From Solirubrobacter sp963736505 (lineage in GTDB: Bacteria; Actinomycetota; Thermoleophilia; Solirubrobacterales; Solirubrobacteraceae): 64,000 nt of DNA. A program made the translations under genes and the position numbers. The notes beneath the pieces are model-generated. The model saw only the letters and a list, made by a program, of their open reading frames with translations. It had not been told where the DNA came from and did no database searches. The stretch lies in the NCBI GenBank assembly GCA_963736505.1, contig CAVTOZ010000003.1, forward strand, positions 1,860,001 to 1,924,000. Reading direction: 5' to 3'. Of this stretch, positions 8,826 to 15,603 are shown piece by piece (position 1 is the stretch's first letter; each line of letters begins with the position of its first letter).

Positions 8826-9307
8826 GGGCGGTGGAAGTCCGACTTCCCGCCGGTCTTGTCGAGCAGCTCGACGCGCTCGATCACGACGCCCGGCTCGATC
8901 CCCTTGACCATGTCGTAGACGGCCAGCGCGCCCACGCTGCAGGCGACCATCGCCTCCATCTCGACGCCGGTGCGGGCGCTGGTGCGCGCCTCGGCGACGA
9001 GCGTCACGGTCCCGGCCGCGGGATCCACAGTGACGGTCGGCTCCAGGTGCGTCAGCGGCAGCGAGTGCGCGAGCGGGATCAGCTCGTCCGTGCGCTTGGC
9101 GGCCTGGATCGCGGCCAGCCGGGCCACCGTCGCCACGTCGCCCTTCGGCGCGTCGCCGGCGGCGACGCGCGCGGCCGCCGCGGGAGACATCCGGACCACG
9201 GCGCGGGCGCGCGCCCAGCGCGCGGTCTCGGCTTTCTCGCTCACGTCGACCATGCGCGCGTTTCCGGCTGCATCCAGGTGCGTGAGCGTGCCGTCCATCC
9301 ACTCCAT
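8822..9307 (-). CDS. moaC: Cyclic pyranopterin monophosphate synthase MoaC
   Basis: Converts 3',8-cyclo-GTP to cyclic pyranopterin monophosphate. The 161-residue reading has the family core: MVDVSEKAETARWARA, the LIPLAHSLPLTH active-site region, ARTSARTGVEMEAM and the C-terminal KTGGKSDFHRP. ATG 9307 gives the usual family length. ATG 9337 would add ten residues and ATG 9298 would remove three; neither has a clear ribosome site. It heads the moaC-moaA-moeA operon and is divergent from the GGDEF/EAL gene, leaving only 45 bases or less for both promoters. Confidence 0.92.
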   Translation of the reverse strand: MEWMDGTLTHLDAAGNARMVDVSEKAETARWARARAVVRMSPAAAARVAAGDAPKGDVATVARLAAIQAAKRTDELIPLAHSLPLTHLEPTVTVDPAAGTVTLVAEARTSARTGVEMEAMVACSVGALAVYDMVKGIEPGVVIERVELLDKTGGKSDFHRP

Positions 9308-9352
9308 GCTATCCGGCTCAACTTTCGGGTCCGACATGCCGAAGGGGAGTGG

Positions 9353-11527
9353 GTGACGGCTGTAGCGGGGCTCAAGGTCGAGGGTGACGGGTCCGCTCCG
9401 GCCCAACCGGCCGAGGTCCTGCTCGCGCTGCTGCGCTCGATCCCGAACTGCGTCGTCGTCCAGTTCGACCGCTCGCTGCGCCTCCAGCTCGCCGAAGGCG
9501 CGCGCCTGCAGAACCTCGCGTCCAAGGCGGAGCTGCTGGGAGACCGCCCGCTGCCGGACTTCCTCGCGCCGGGCGTCGCCGTCGTCGTCGAGCGCCATTT
9601 CCGCGACGTGCTCGAAGGCGAGCGCCGCTGCTTCACGCTGCGCGGCTCCACCGGCGCGATCTTCGAGGTCGTCGCCGTCCCCGTCGCGGACGGCCAGGGC
9701 GGCTACTCGGGCGGCATCGCCGTCGCCTGGGACGAGACCGAGCGGACCACGACGTCGGCCGAGCTCGTGCGCCGGCTCGCGCAGCAGTCGGCGGTGGCGC
9801 GGCTCGGCGAGCTCGCCCTGCGCCGCGTCGGCATCCGCGAGCTGATGGACGAGGCCTGCCGCTGCGCCGCCGACGCGCTCGGCGTCGAGGTCGCCTTCAT
9901 CGCGCAGTCGTCGGGCGACGAGCTGCGCGTCGGCGCCGCCAACGGCTGCGGCGACGAGTTCGTCGGCAGCACGCTCGACCCCGGCTGCCTCGGCGCCGTC
10001 CAGGCCGGCGCGGTCGTCTACGACGAGCCGCCCGCGGGCGTGCTGAGCGAGCAGGGCGTCGTCTGCGGCGTCTCGGTCGTCGTCGGCGACCCGGAGTCCC
10101 CGCGCGGGCTGCTCGGCGCCTACGCCCGCCTGCGGCGCACGTTCTCCCCGCACGACATCGACTTCCTGCACTCCGTCGCGCATGTCGTCACCGGCGCCGT
10201 CGAGCAGCGCCAGACGCGCGAGCAGATCCGCCACGACGCGCTGCACGACGCGCTCACCGGCCTGCCGAACCGCACGCTGCTGCGCGATCGCGCCGCCGGC
10301 GCGCTGGCGCGCCTGCGCCGCGGCAGCTGGCGCGTCGGGCTGCTGTGCGTCGACATCGACCGCCTCAAGGTCCTCAACGAGTCGCTCGGCCTGCACGTCG
10401 GCGACGAGCTGCTGCAGGCCGTCGGCCCGCGCCTCCAGGCCGTGCTGCGCCCGGGTGACACCGTCGCGCGCTTCTCCGGCGACGGCTTCAGCGTGCTGTG
10501 CGAGGGCATCGCCGACGAGGCGCACGCCGCGCGCATCGCCGAGCGCGTGATCGACGCGTTCACTCAGCCGTTCGTGCTCGCCGGCGAGGAGCGCTTCGTG
10601 ACCGCCAGCGTCGGCATCGCGCTCGCGACCGCCGGCCAGGGCGCCGACGACGTGATCGCCAACGCCGAGGCCGCGATGTACCTGGCCAAGGAGCGCGGCC
10701 GCGCCCGCCACGAGCTGCACGACGCGAGCCAGCGCGCCCGCGTCGCCGCGCGGCTGCGGATGGAGCACGACCTGCGCCGCGCGCTGGAGTCCGACGAGCT
10801 GTGGGTCGCCTATCAGCCGATCCACGAGATCGGCGGCCACCTCGCCGCGGTCGAGGCGCTCGCCCGCTGGACGCATCCCGAGCACGGCTTCGTCCCGCCC
10901 TCCGAGTTCGTCCCGATCGCCGAGGACGCGGGTCTGATCGGCGCGCTCGGGCAGCGGATCCTGCGTGAGGCATGCGCCCAGGTCGCGCGCTGGCGCGCCG
11001 AGGTGCCGGACCTGCGGCTCAGCGTCAACGTCTCCGCCCGCCAGGTCACCGCCGGCGGCCTGGTGGACACCGTGGCGCGGACGCTCGCCGAGACCGGCCT
11101 CGAGGCCGACGCGCTGTGGCTGGAGCTGACCGAGGGCCTGCTGCTGGAGGACTCGCACTGGACGACCGAGACGCTGCGCGCGCTGAGCGGGCTCGGCGTG
11201 CATCTCGTGCTCGACGACTTCGGCACCGGCTACTCCTCGCTCGGCTACCTGCGCAAGTTCCCGATCGAGACGATCAAGATCGACCGCTCGTTCATCGCCG
11301 ACCTCGGCGAGGACGGCCTCGGCGACGCCGCCATCGTCGCCGCGATCGTCGGGATGGCGCGCGCGCTCGGCATGCGCACCGTGCCCGAGGGCGTCGAGAC
11401 GCAGGGCCAGCTCGACCGCCTCAAGGCGCTCGAGTGCGACTACGTGCAGGGGTATCACCTGGGCCGGCCGGTCCCGGCCCGCGAGCTCGAGGCGCAACTG
11501 CGCCGAGGGCTACCCTCCCCTCGGTGA
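9353..11527 (+). CDS. PAS/GAF-GGDEF-EAL protein with degenerate GGDEF (probable c-di-GMP phosphodiesterase)
   Basis: A 724-residue signalling protein: PAS-like segment (about 20-130), GAF-like segment (about 150-280), GGDEF domain (about 300-460) and EAL domain (about 470-720). The GGDEF signature is changed to SGDGF at residues 375-379, so cyclase activity is unlikely. The EAL domain keeps EALARW from residue 501, ELTE, DDFGTGYSSL and KIDRSF, as in active c-di-GMP phosphodiesterases. No membrane segment is visible, so it is probably cytoplasmic. GTG 9353 follows the ribosome site GGGGAG. Its stop overlaps the GTG of the MoaD-MoaE fusion (GTGA), which ties it to cofactor synthesis. Confidence 0.88.
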   Translation: MTAVAGLKVEGDGSAPAQPAEVLLALLRSIPNCVVVQFDRSLRLQLAEGARLQNLASKAELLGDRPLPDFLAPGVAVVVERHFRDVLEGERRCFTLRGSTGAIFEVVAVPVADGQGGYSGGIAVAWDETERTTTSAELVRRLAQQSAVARLGELALRRVGIRELMDEACRCAADALGVEVAFIAQSSGDELRVGAANGCGDEFVGSTLDPGCLGAVQAGAVVYDEPPAGVLSEQGVVCGVSVVVGDPESPRGLLGAYARLRRTFSPHDIDFLHSVAHVVTGAVEQRQTREQIRHDALHDALTGLPNRTLLRDRAAGALARLRRGSWRVGLLCVDIDRLKVLNESLGLHVGDELLQAVGPRLQAVLRPGDTVARFSGDGFSVLCEGIADEAHAARIAERVIDAFTQPFVLAGEERFVTASVGIALATAGQGADDVIANAEAAMYLAKERGRARHELHDASQRARVAARLRMEHDLRRALESDELWVAYQPIHEIGGHLAAVEALARWTHPEHGFVPPSEFVPIAEDAGLIGALGQRILREACAQVARWRAEVPDLRLSVNVSARQVTAGGLVDTVARTLAETGLEADALWLELTEGLLLEDSHWTTETLRALSGLGVHLVLDDFGTGYSSLGYLRKFPIETIKIDRSFIADLGEDGLGDAAIVAAIVGMARALGMRTVPEGVETQGQLDRLKALECDYVQGYHLGRPVPARELEAQLRRGLPSPR

Positions 11528-12192
11528 GGATCTCCGTCCGCCTGTTCGCCGGCCTGCGCGAGCGGGCGGGTGCCGATCGCGTCGAGGTCGAGCTGCCCGA
11601 GGGCGCGTCCGTGGCGGACCTGCTGGAGGCGATGGGCTCGACGCCCGTCGGCGCTCTGGCGCCGCGGTCGTGCATCGTCGCGCTCAACCGCGAGTACGCC
11701 GCCGAGGACGCGCTCGTCGGGGAGGGCGACGAGGTCGCGCTCGTGCCGCCCGTGAGCGGCGGCGCGCCGGACGCGGGCGCCGTGCGGCTCGTCGCGGTCT
11801 CGGACGCCCCGCTCGATCTCTCCGCCGTCTCCGCCGCCGTGCGCGATCCGCGCGCCGGCGCCGTCGTCGTCTTCGAGGGCGTGACGCGCGAGGTCGAGGC
11901 GCTCGACTACGAGGCCTACGTCGAGATGGCGCAGGAGCGACTGCACGCGATCGGCGAGCAGGAGGCCTCGCGGCACGGGCTGTGCGCCGTCGCGCTCGTG
12001 CACCGCACCGGGCGCGTCCCGCTGAGCGAGCCGTCGGTGCTCGTCGCCGCGTCGGCGCCGCATCGCGGCGAGGCGTTCGCCGGCGCGCGGGCGCTGATCG
12101 ACCGCGTCAAGGCCGAGGCGCCGATCTGGAAGGTCGAGCTGACGCCCGGCGGTCCGCGCCGCGTCGAGGGGACGCTCCCGTGGGCGACCTGA
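11524..12192 (+). CDS. Fused molybdopterin synthase, MoaD-MoaE
   Basis: Molybdopterin synthase adds two sulfurs to cyclic pyranopterin monophosphate. Residues 1-80 are the ubiquitin-like sulfur carrier MoaD, ending in Gly79-Gly80 (VSGG). The remaining 140 residues are MoaE, with FEGVTREVE, YEAYVEMAQ, HRTGRVP and the C-terminal VKAEAPIWKVE carrying the catalytic Lys. In free MoaD the Gly-Gly is the C-terminus that receives sulfur, so the fusion implies proteolytic release at this point, as reported for mycobacterial MoaX. GTG 11524 overlaps the preceding GGDEF/EAL stop. Confidence 0.92.
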   Translation: MRISVRLFAGLRERAGADRVEVELPEGASVADLLEAMGSTPVGALAPRSCIVALNREYAAEDALVGEGDEVALVPPVSGGAPDAGAVRLVAVSDAPLDLSAVSAAVRDPRAGAVVVFEGVTREVEALDYEAYVEMAQERLHAIGEQEASRHGLCAVALVHRTGRVPLSEPSVLVAASAPHRGEAFAGARALIDRVKAEAPIWKVELTPGGPRRVEGTLPWAT

Positions 12193-12587
12193 CGCTCGGC
12201 GAGGCGGCCCGAGCGCTCGGCGTCAGCGCCGACACGCTGCGGCGCTGGGACCGCAGCGGCAAGCTGCGGACCGTGCGCGACGCGCGCAACCGGCGGCTCG
12301 TGCCGCCCGACGAGATCGAGCGCCTGTCGAAGCATCCGCGCCGGCATGAGACCGGCGCGACGCTGTCCGCCCGCAACCGCTTCCCGGGTGTCGTCACGTC
12401 CGTCGAGGTCGACGGCGTGATGGCGCTGGTGGAGATCTCCGCCGGGCCGTTCCGCGTCACCGCGGCGGTCACGCGCGACTCGGTCGAGGAGCTCGGGCTG
12501 GCGCCCGGCGTGGCCGCCACCGCGGCCGTCAAAGCGACGTCCGTGATGGTCGAGCGGACACAAAATCTTGAATCCCGATCGGATTAG
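12180..12587 (+). CDS. HTH (MerR/excisionase-like) regulator with TOBE/Mop molybdate-binding domain
   Basis: A 135-residue protein. Residues 4-50 form a MerR-like helix-turn-helix (LTLGEAARALGVSADTLRRW then RRLVPPDEI). Residues 66-130 form one Mop/TOBE domain (SARNRFPGVVTSVEVDG, VTRDSVEELGL), the fold that binds molybdate or tungstate in ModE. It probably senses oxyanion and adjusts the cofactor genes. GTG 12180 lies 13 bases inside the moaDE end. No molybdate ABC importer is in the window. Confidence 0.82.
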   Translation: MGDLTLGEAARALGVSADTLRRWDRSGKLRTVRDARNRRLVPPDEIERLSKHPRRHETGATLSARNRFPGVVTSVEVDGVMALVEISAGPFRVTAAVTRDSVEELGLAPGVAATAAVKATSVMVERTQNLESRSD

Positions 12588-13504
12588 TGGATATAGTCGG
12601 CGACACCGTGCGGCGCGCCGACATCCACCAGCACTTCTGGCCTGAAGCGCTGCTCTCCTCCTTGGCGCGCCGCACGGCGCTCCCGCGCCTGCGCGACGGC
12701 CGGCTGGAGCTGACGGGCGAGCCGCCCTCGCGCGTCGACCCGCGCGACCACGACCCCGCCCAGCGCGCCGCGCTGGCCGCGGCGGAAGGACTCCAGCGCG
12801 TCCTGATCGCGCCGTCGAGCCCGCTGGGCCTGGAGGCGCTGCCGGAGGCCGAGGCGCTGCTCGACGCGTTCCACGCCGGCGTCCTCGCGCTCGGCCCGCC
12901 GTTCGAGCTGTGGGCGGGCCTCGTGCTCGCCGACCCCTCACCGGAGCGCGTCGACGCGCTGCTCGACGCCGGCGCGGTCGGCATCTGCCTGCCCGCGGCC
13001 GCGCTCGCGACCCAGGCCGGCCTGCACGCGCTCGGCCCGGCCCTCGAGCGCCTCGCCTCCCGCGACGCGCCGCTGTTCGTGCATCCCGGCCCCGCCTCGG
13101 CGCCCGCCGCGCCCGCCTGGTGGCCCGCGCTGAACGGCTACGTCGCCGAGATGGCGGCCGCCTGGTACGCGTGGGCGGCGTGGGGGAGGGCCGAGCACCC
13201 GCGGCTGCGCGTCGTCTTCGCCATGCTCGCCGGGCTCGCCCCGCTGCACGCCGAGCGCCTCCAGGCCCGCGGCGGGCCGAGCGACGCCGTGCACGACGCG
13301 CGGACCGCGTTCGACACGTCGTCCTACGGCCCGCGCGCGGTCGACGCGATGCTGCGTGCCGTCGGCGTGGACCGGCTCCTGTACGGCTCCGACCGCCCGG
13401 TCGCGGCGCCGCAGGACCTCGCCGCCCTCGGCCCGGCGGCCGAGCACGCGATCGCGGTCGCCAACCCGCAGCGCCTGATCCCGGAGCCGGCATGGGCGAG
13501 CTGA
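12587..13504 (+). CDS. Amidohydrolase-2 family TIM-barrel protein
   Basis: A 305-residue protein of the amidohydrolase-2 (metal-dependent hydrolase/decarboxylase) superfamily. It has the N-terminal metal motif HQHFW, a middle HPGPASAP strand with a likely third metal His, and the late YGSDRPVA strand with the usual catalytic Asp. The GTG at 12587 overlaps the TAG of the HTH-TOBE gene by one base; GTG 12608, nearer the metal motif, is also possible and neither has a strong ribosome site. It overlaps the downstream cupin gene by 13 bases. Substrate is unknown. Confidence 0.75.
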   Translation: MDIVGDTVRRADIHQHFWPEALLSSLARRTALPRLRDGRLELTGEPPSRVDPRDHDPAQRAALAAAEGLQRVLIAPSSPLGLEALPEAEALLDAFHAGVLALGPPFELWAGLVLADPSPERVDALLDAGAVGICLPAAALATQAGLHALGPALERLASRDAPLFVHPGPASAPAAPAWWPALNGYVAEMAAAWYAWAAWGRAEHPRLRVVFAMLAGLAPLHAERLQARGGPSDAVHDARTAFDTSSYGPRAVDAMLRAVGVDRLLYGSDRPVAAPQDLAALGPAAEHAIAVANPQRLIPEPAWAS

Positions 13505-13992
13505 GCGGCGACGAGCTGGTCGAGGTCGTGCGCGGTCTCGCGGCCGAGCCGGAGCGCTGGTCGCAGCACGTGCACCACGACCCGGACCAGCGCGTCTACG
13601 TCGAGCTGCGGCGCGACGACGACGTCGCCGTGTGGCTGATCTGCTGGATGGACGACCACGACACCGGCTTCCACGACCACGATCTGTCCTCCGGCGCCGT
13701 CGCCGTCGTCGGCGGGACCGTGGCCGAGGACCGGCTGGTGCTGGGCGGGGAGCCGACCACGCGCACGTTCGCGGCCGGCAAGGCGTTCTCGTTCAGAGCC
13801 GCCGACATCCACCGCGTCCGCCATGCCGGCGAGGCGCCGGCGGTGACGATCCACGCGTACTCGCCGCCGCTGTGGCGGATGGGCGCCTACGAGGTCCTCC
13901 CAGGCGGCGAGCTGCGCCGCCACGCGCTCTCCTACGCCGAGGAGCTGCGGCCGTTCGAGGGCGAAGAGGTCCTTCGCCCATTCGGCGGATGA
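13492..13992 (+). CDS. Cysteine-dioxygenase-like cupin protein
   Basis: A 166-residue cupin of the cysteine dioxygenase type I family. It has the first metal-binding motif around residue 63 (DTGFHDHDLSSGAVAVVGG) and the second His in VTIHAYSPPL near residue 124, the usual CDO end motif. Members oxidise thiols such as cysteine or mercaptopropionate to sulfinates using ferrous iron. ATG 13492 lies inside the amidohydrolase end, so the two are co-translated. A molybdenum sulfite-oxidase-fold enzyme lies 4 kb away, but a shared sulfur pathway is only inference. Confidence 0.78.
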   Translation: MGELSGDELVEVVRGLAAEPERWSQHVHHDPDQRVYVELRRDDDVAVWLICWMDDHDTGFHDHDLSSGAVAVVGGTVAEDRLVLGGEPTTRTFAAGKAFSFRAADIHRVRHAGEAPAVTIHAYSPPLWRMGAYEVLPGGELRRHALSYAEELRPFEGEEVLRPFGG

Positions 13993-14122
13993 GCACTGGG
14001 CGCGTTCGCCGTCTAGGACATACGTCGGATCTGGCGGCGCAGGCCTTTCGCGCCCGGCCCTCATCTGGGATCGTCCCGCCCAGTCGGAAACGCCCAGGGG
14101 GCAGAGCGGCCCGAGGTTGGCG

Positions 14123-14683
14123 ATGGAGCGCGCAGAGATACGTCCCACGGACGTCGCGAGGGCCGCGGAGCGGCTCCAACGTCCGCGTGCCCGCGTCCGG
14201 CTGGGCCTCAAGCGCGGCCTGGACTTCGTGATCGCGCTGGCGATGCTCGTCGCGCTGCTGCCGCTGATCCTGCTCGTCGCGGTGCTGCTGCTCGGCGACG
14301 ACGAGGGCTGGGTCGAGCACCGCGCGCGGCTCGGGCGCGACGGCCGCGCGCTGCGGCTGTGGCGCTTCCGGCGGCTGCCGGGCCGCCTCGGCCAGTGGCT
14401 GGAGCGCGTCGGCGCGCGCGAGCTGCCGCTGCTGGTGTCGGTCCTCTCCGGCCAGCTGAGCTTCGTCGGTCCGCGGGCGCTGCCGATGGGCTCGGGCGCC
14501 CGCCACAGCGGGCCGCGGCGGCTGATGGCGCCGGGGCTGACCGGCCCGGCGCAGCGCTGGGCGGTCGACGCCGACGCCGCGGCGGACATGGACGACGCCT
14601 ACGTCGAGGACTGGTCGCTGCTCGGCGACCTGCGGCTGCTCGCCTGCGTGCGCTGCCACCGCGCGATGCCCGTCCGGCGGTGA
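14123..14683 (+). CDS. Degenerate bacterial sugar transferase (polyprenyl phosphoglycosyl transferase fold)
   Basis: A 186-residue protein with the layout of a small phosphoglycosyl transferase: basic stretch then one long hydrophobic segment (FVIALAMLVALLPLILLVA), a GRDGRALRLWRFRR region, and LPLLVSVLSGQLSFVGPRALP. The family normally reads LDELPQL at the catalytic Asp-Glu pair; here it is ARELPLL, so the Asp is replaced by Arg while the Glu is kept. The enzyme may be inactive or altered. ATG 14123 is used; TTG 14117 also fits. Its stop overlaps the next GTG. A 130-base gap upstream holds no recognised motif. Confidence 0.7.
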   Translation: MERAEIRPTDVARAAERLQRPRARVRLGLKRGLDFVIALAMLVALLPLILLVAVLLLGDDEGWVEHRARLGRDGRALRLWRFRRLPGRLGQWLERVGARELPLLVSVLSGQLSFVGPRALPMGSGARHSGPRRLMAPGLTGPAQRWAVDADAAADMDDAYVEDWSLLGDLRLLACVRCHRAMPVRR

Positions 14684-15603
14684 TCTACGAGCACGACGCC
14701 GCCGCGGCTCCGGACTCGGAGTTCGCTCCGGGCCGGCTCGCCGACCTCGTCGCGGGCAACCGCGGACGCCTGCTGGATCCGCGCCGCACGCCCGTGACGA
14801 TCGTCGCCGTCGACGTCGCGACGGGCCAGTTCTCCGTCCGCGTGGACGCGTTCGAGGACGCCGGCGCCGTGTGGGAGGTCCCGCTCGAGGACGCCGCGCG
14901 CTTCCAGTTCGCGCTCGGCGGAGCGGTCGCCGGCGTCGCGGAGCTCGAAGCGGCGGTCGCCCGCTTCGATCGCCCGCTCGTGATCGAGGGGCGTCCTGCG
15001 GCGCTCGGCCGGCTCGCCGAGGAGCGCGAGGCGGCGCGCGAGTGGCAGCTCGCGCTGCCCGAGTTGGGCTCGTACCTCGCCGAGCGCACCGGCGAGCCCG
15101 CGCTGTGGCGCGCGCTGGAGGCGTTCATGGCGGCCCGCGGCGTGCTCGACCTCGAGCAGGCGTTCGCGGCGCGGTTCGTCAGCAACCCGTGGTCGGGCGA
15201 GCTCGTGAAGGGCCACGCGATCGTGCTCGCCGAGCTCGGCCTGTGCCCGTTCCAGGGCAAGGTCGTGCGCGATCCGGCCCTGTTCAGCGGCGACTGGTCG
15301 CGCGACCGGCGCGCCGCGCATCTGCTCGCGCGGCTCGCGTTCGTGCAGGAGCTGTTCGGCGGCCCCGTGACGGTCTACCGCGGCTCGCGCGCGCCCGAGA
15401 CCGCGTCGTTCGTGTCGGCGACGTTCTCCCGCGCGGTCGCGGAGGCGAACATCGCCGGGCGCGAGGGCGTCGTGCGCGAGTGGGTCGTGGCGCCGGAGCG
15501 GCTGTTCATGACGTTCATGGAGACCGAGGCGATGAACCGCCGCTACCGCGAGGCCGAGGCCGTTCTGCTCGGTCACCAGACGCTGTCCATCAGGGCGCCG
15601 TAG
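14680..15603 (+). CDS. Protein with candidate C-terminal ADP-ribosyltransferase (R-S-E) domain
   Basis: A 307-residue protein of no family I recognise over its first 200 residues, which are hydrophilic and lack a signal peptide. The C-terminal 80 residues show an ordered pattern like arginine-type mono-ADP-ribosyltransferases. This is VYRGS with Arg234, then FVSATFSRAVAEANI (Ser246, where the family has an STS motif and a following valine-alanine), then REAEAVLL with Glu291 and Glu293 as an ExE pair. Spacing also fits. GTG 14680 overlaps the sugar-transferase stop. The last 31 bases overlap a convergent gene. Function stays a hypothesis until structure comparison is done. Confidence 0.55.
   Translation: MIYEHDAAAAPDSEFAPGRLADLVAGNRGRLLDPRRTPVTIVAVDVATGQFSVRVDAFEDAGAVWEVPLEDAARFQFALGGAVAGVAELEAAVARFDRPLVIEGRPAALGRLAEEREAAREWQLALPELGSYLAERTGEPALWRALEAFMAARGVLDLEQAFAARFVSNPWSGELVKGHAIVLAELGLCPFQGKVVRDPALFSGDWSRDRRAAHLLARLAFVQELFGGPVTVYRGSRAPETASFVSATFSRAVAEANIAGREGVVREWVVAPERLFMTFMETEAMNRRYREAEAVLLGHQTLSIRAP

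Noticed and set aside
8822..11497. Long open minus-strand frame antisense to the GGDEF/EAL gene and continuing into moaC
   Set aside because: It is Ala/Arg/Gly/Val-rich with no domain outside the moaC part, and third-position G/C bias favours the plus strand. Such shadow frames are expected at this base composition.
12571..12585. AATCC-N5-GGATT element at the end of the HTH-TOBE gene as an operator
   Set aside because: Arms are only five bases and lie inside coding sequence; it could easily be chance.
13993..14122. Possible riboswitch upstream of the sugar transferase gene
   Set aside because: There are short inverted segments (ACTGGGCG at 13995-14002 and CGCCCAGT at 14077-14084) but they are far apart and no known riboswitch core is recognised.
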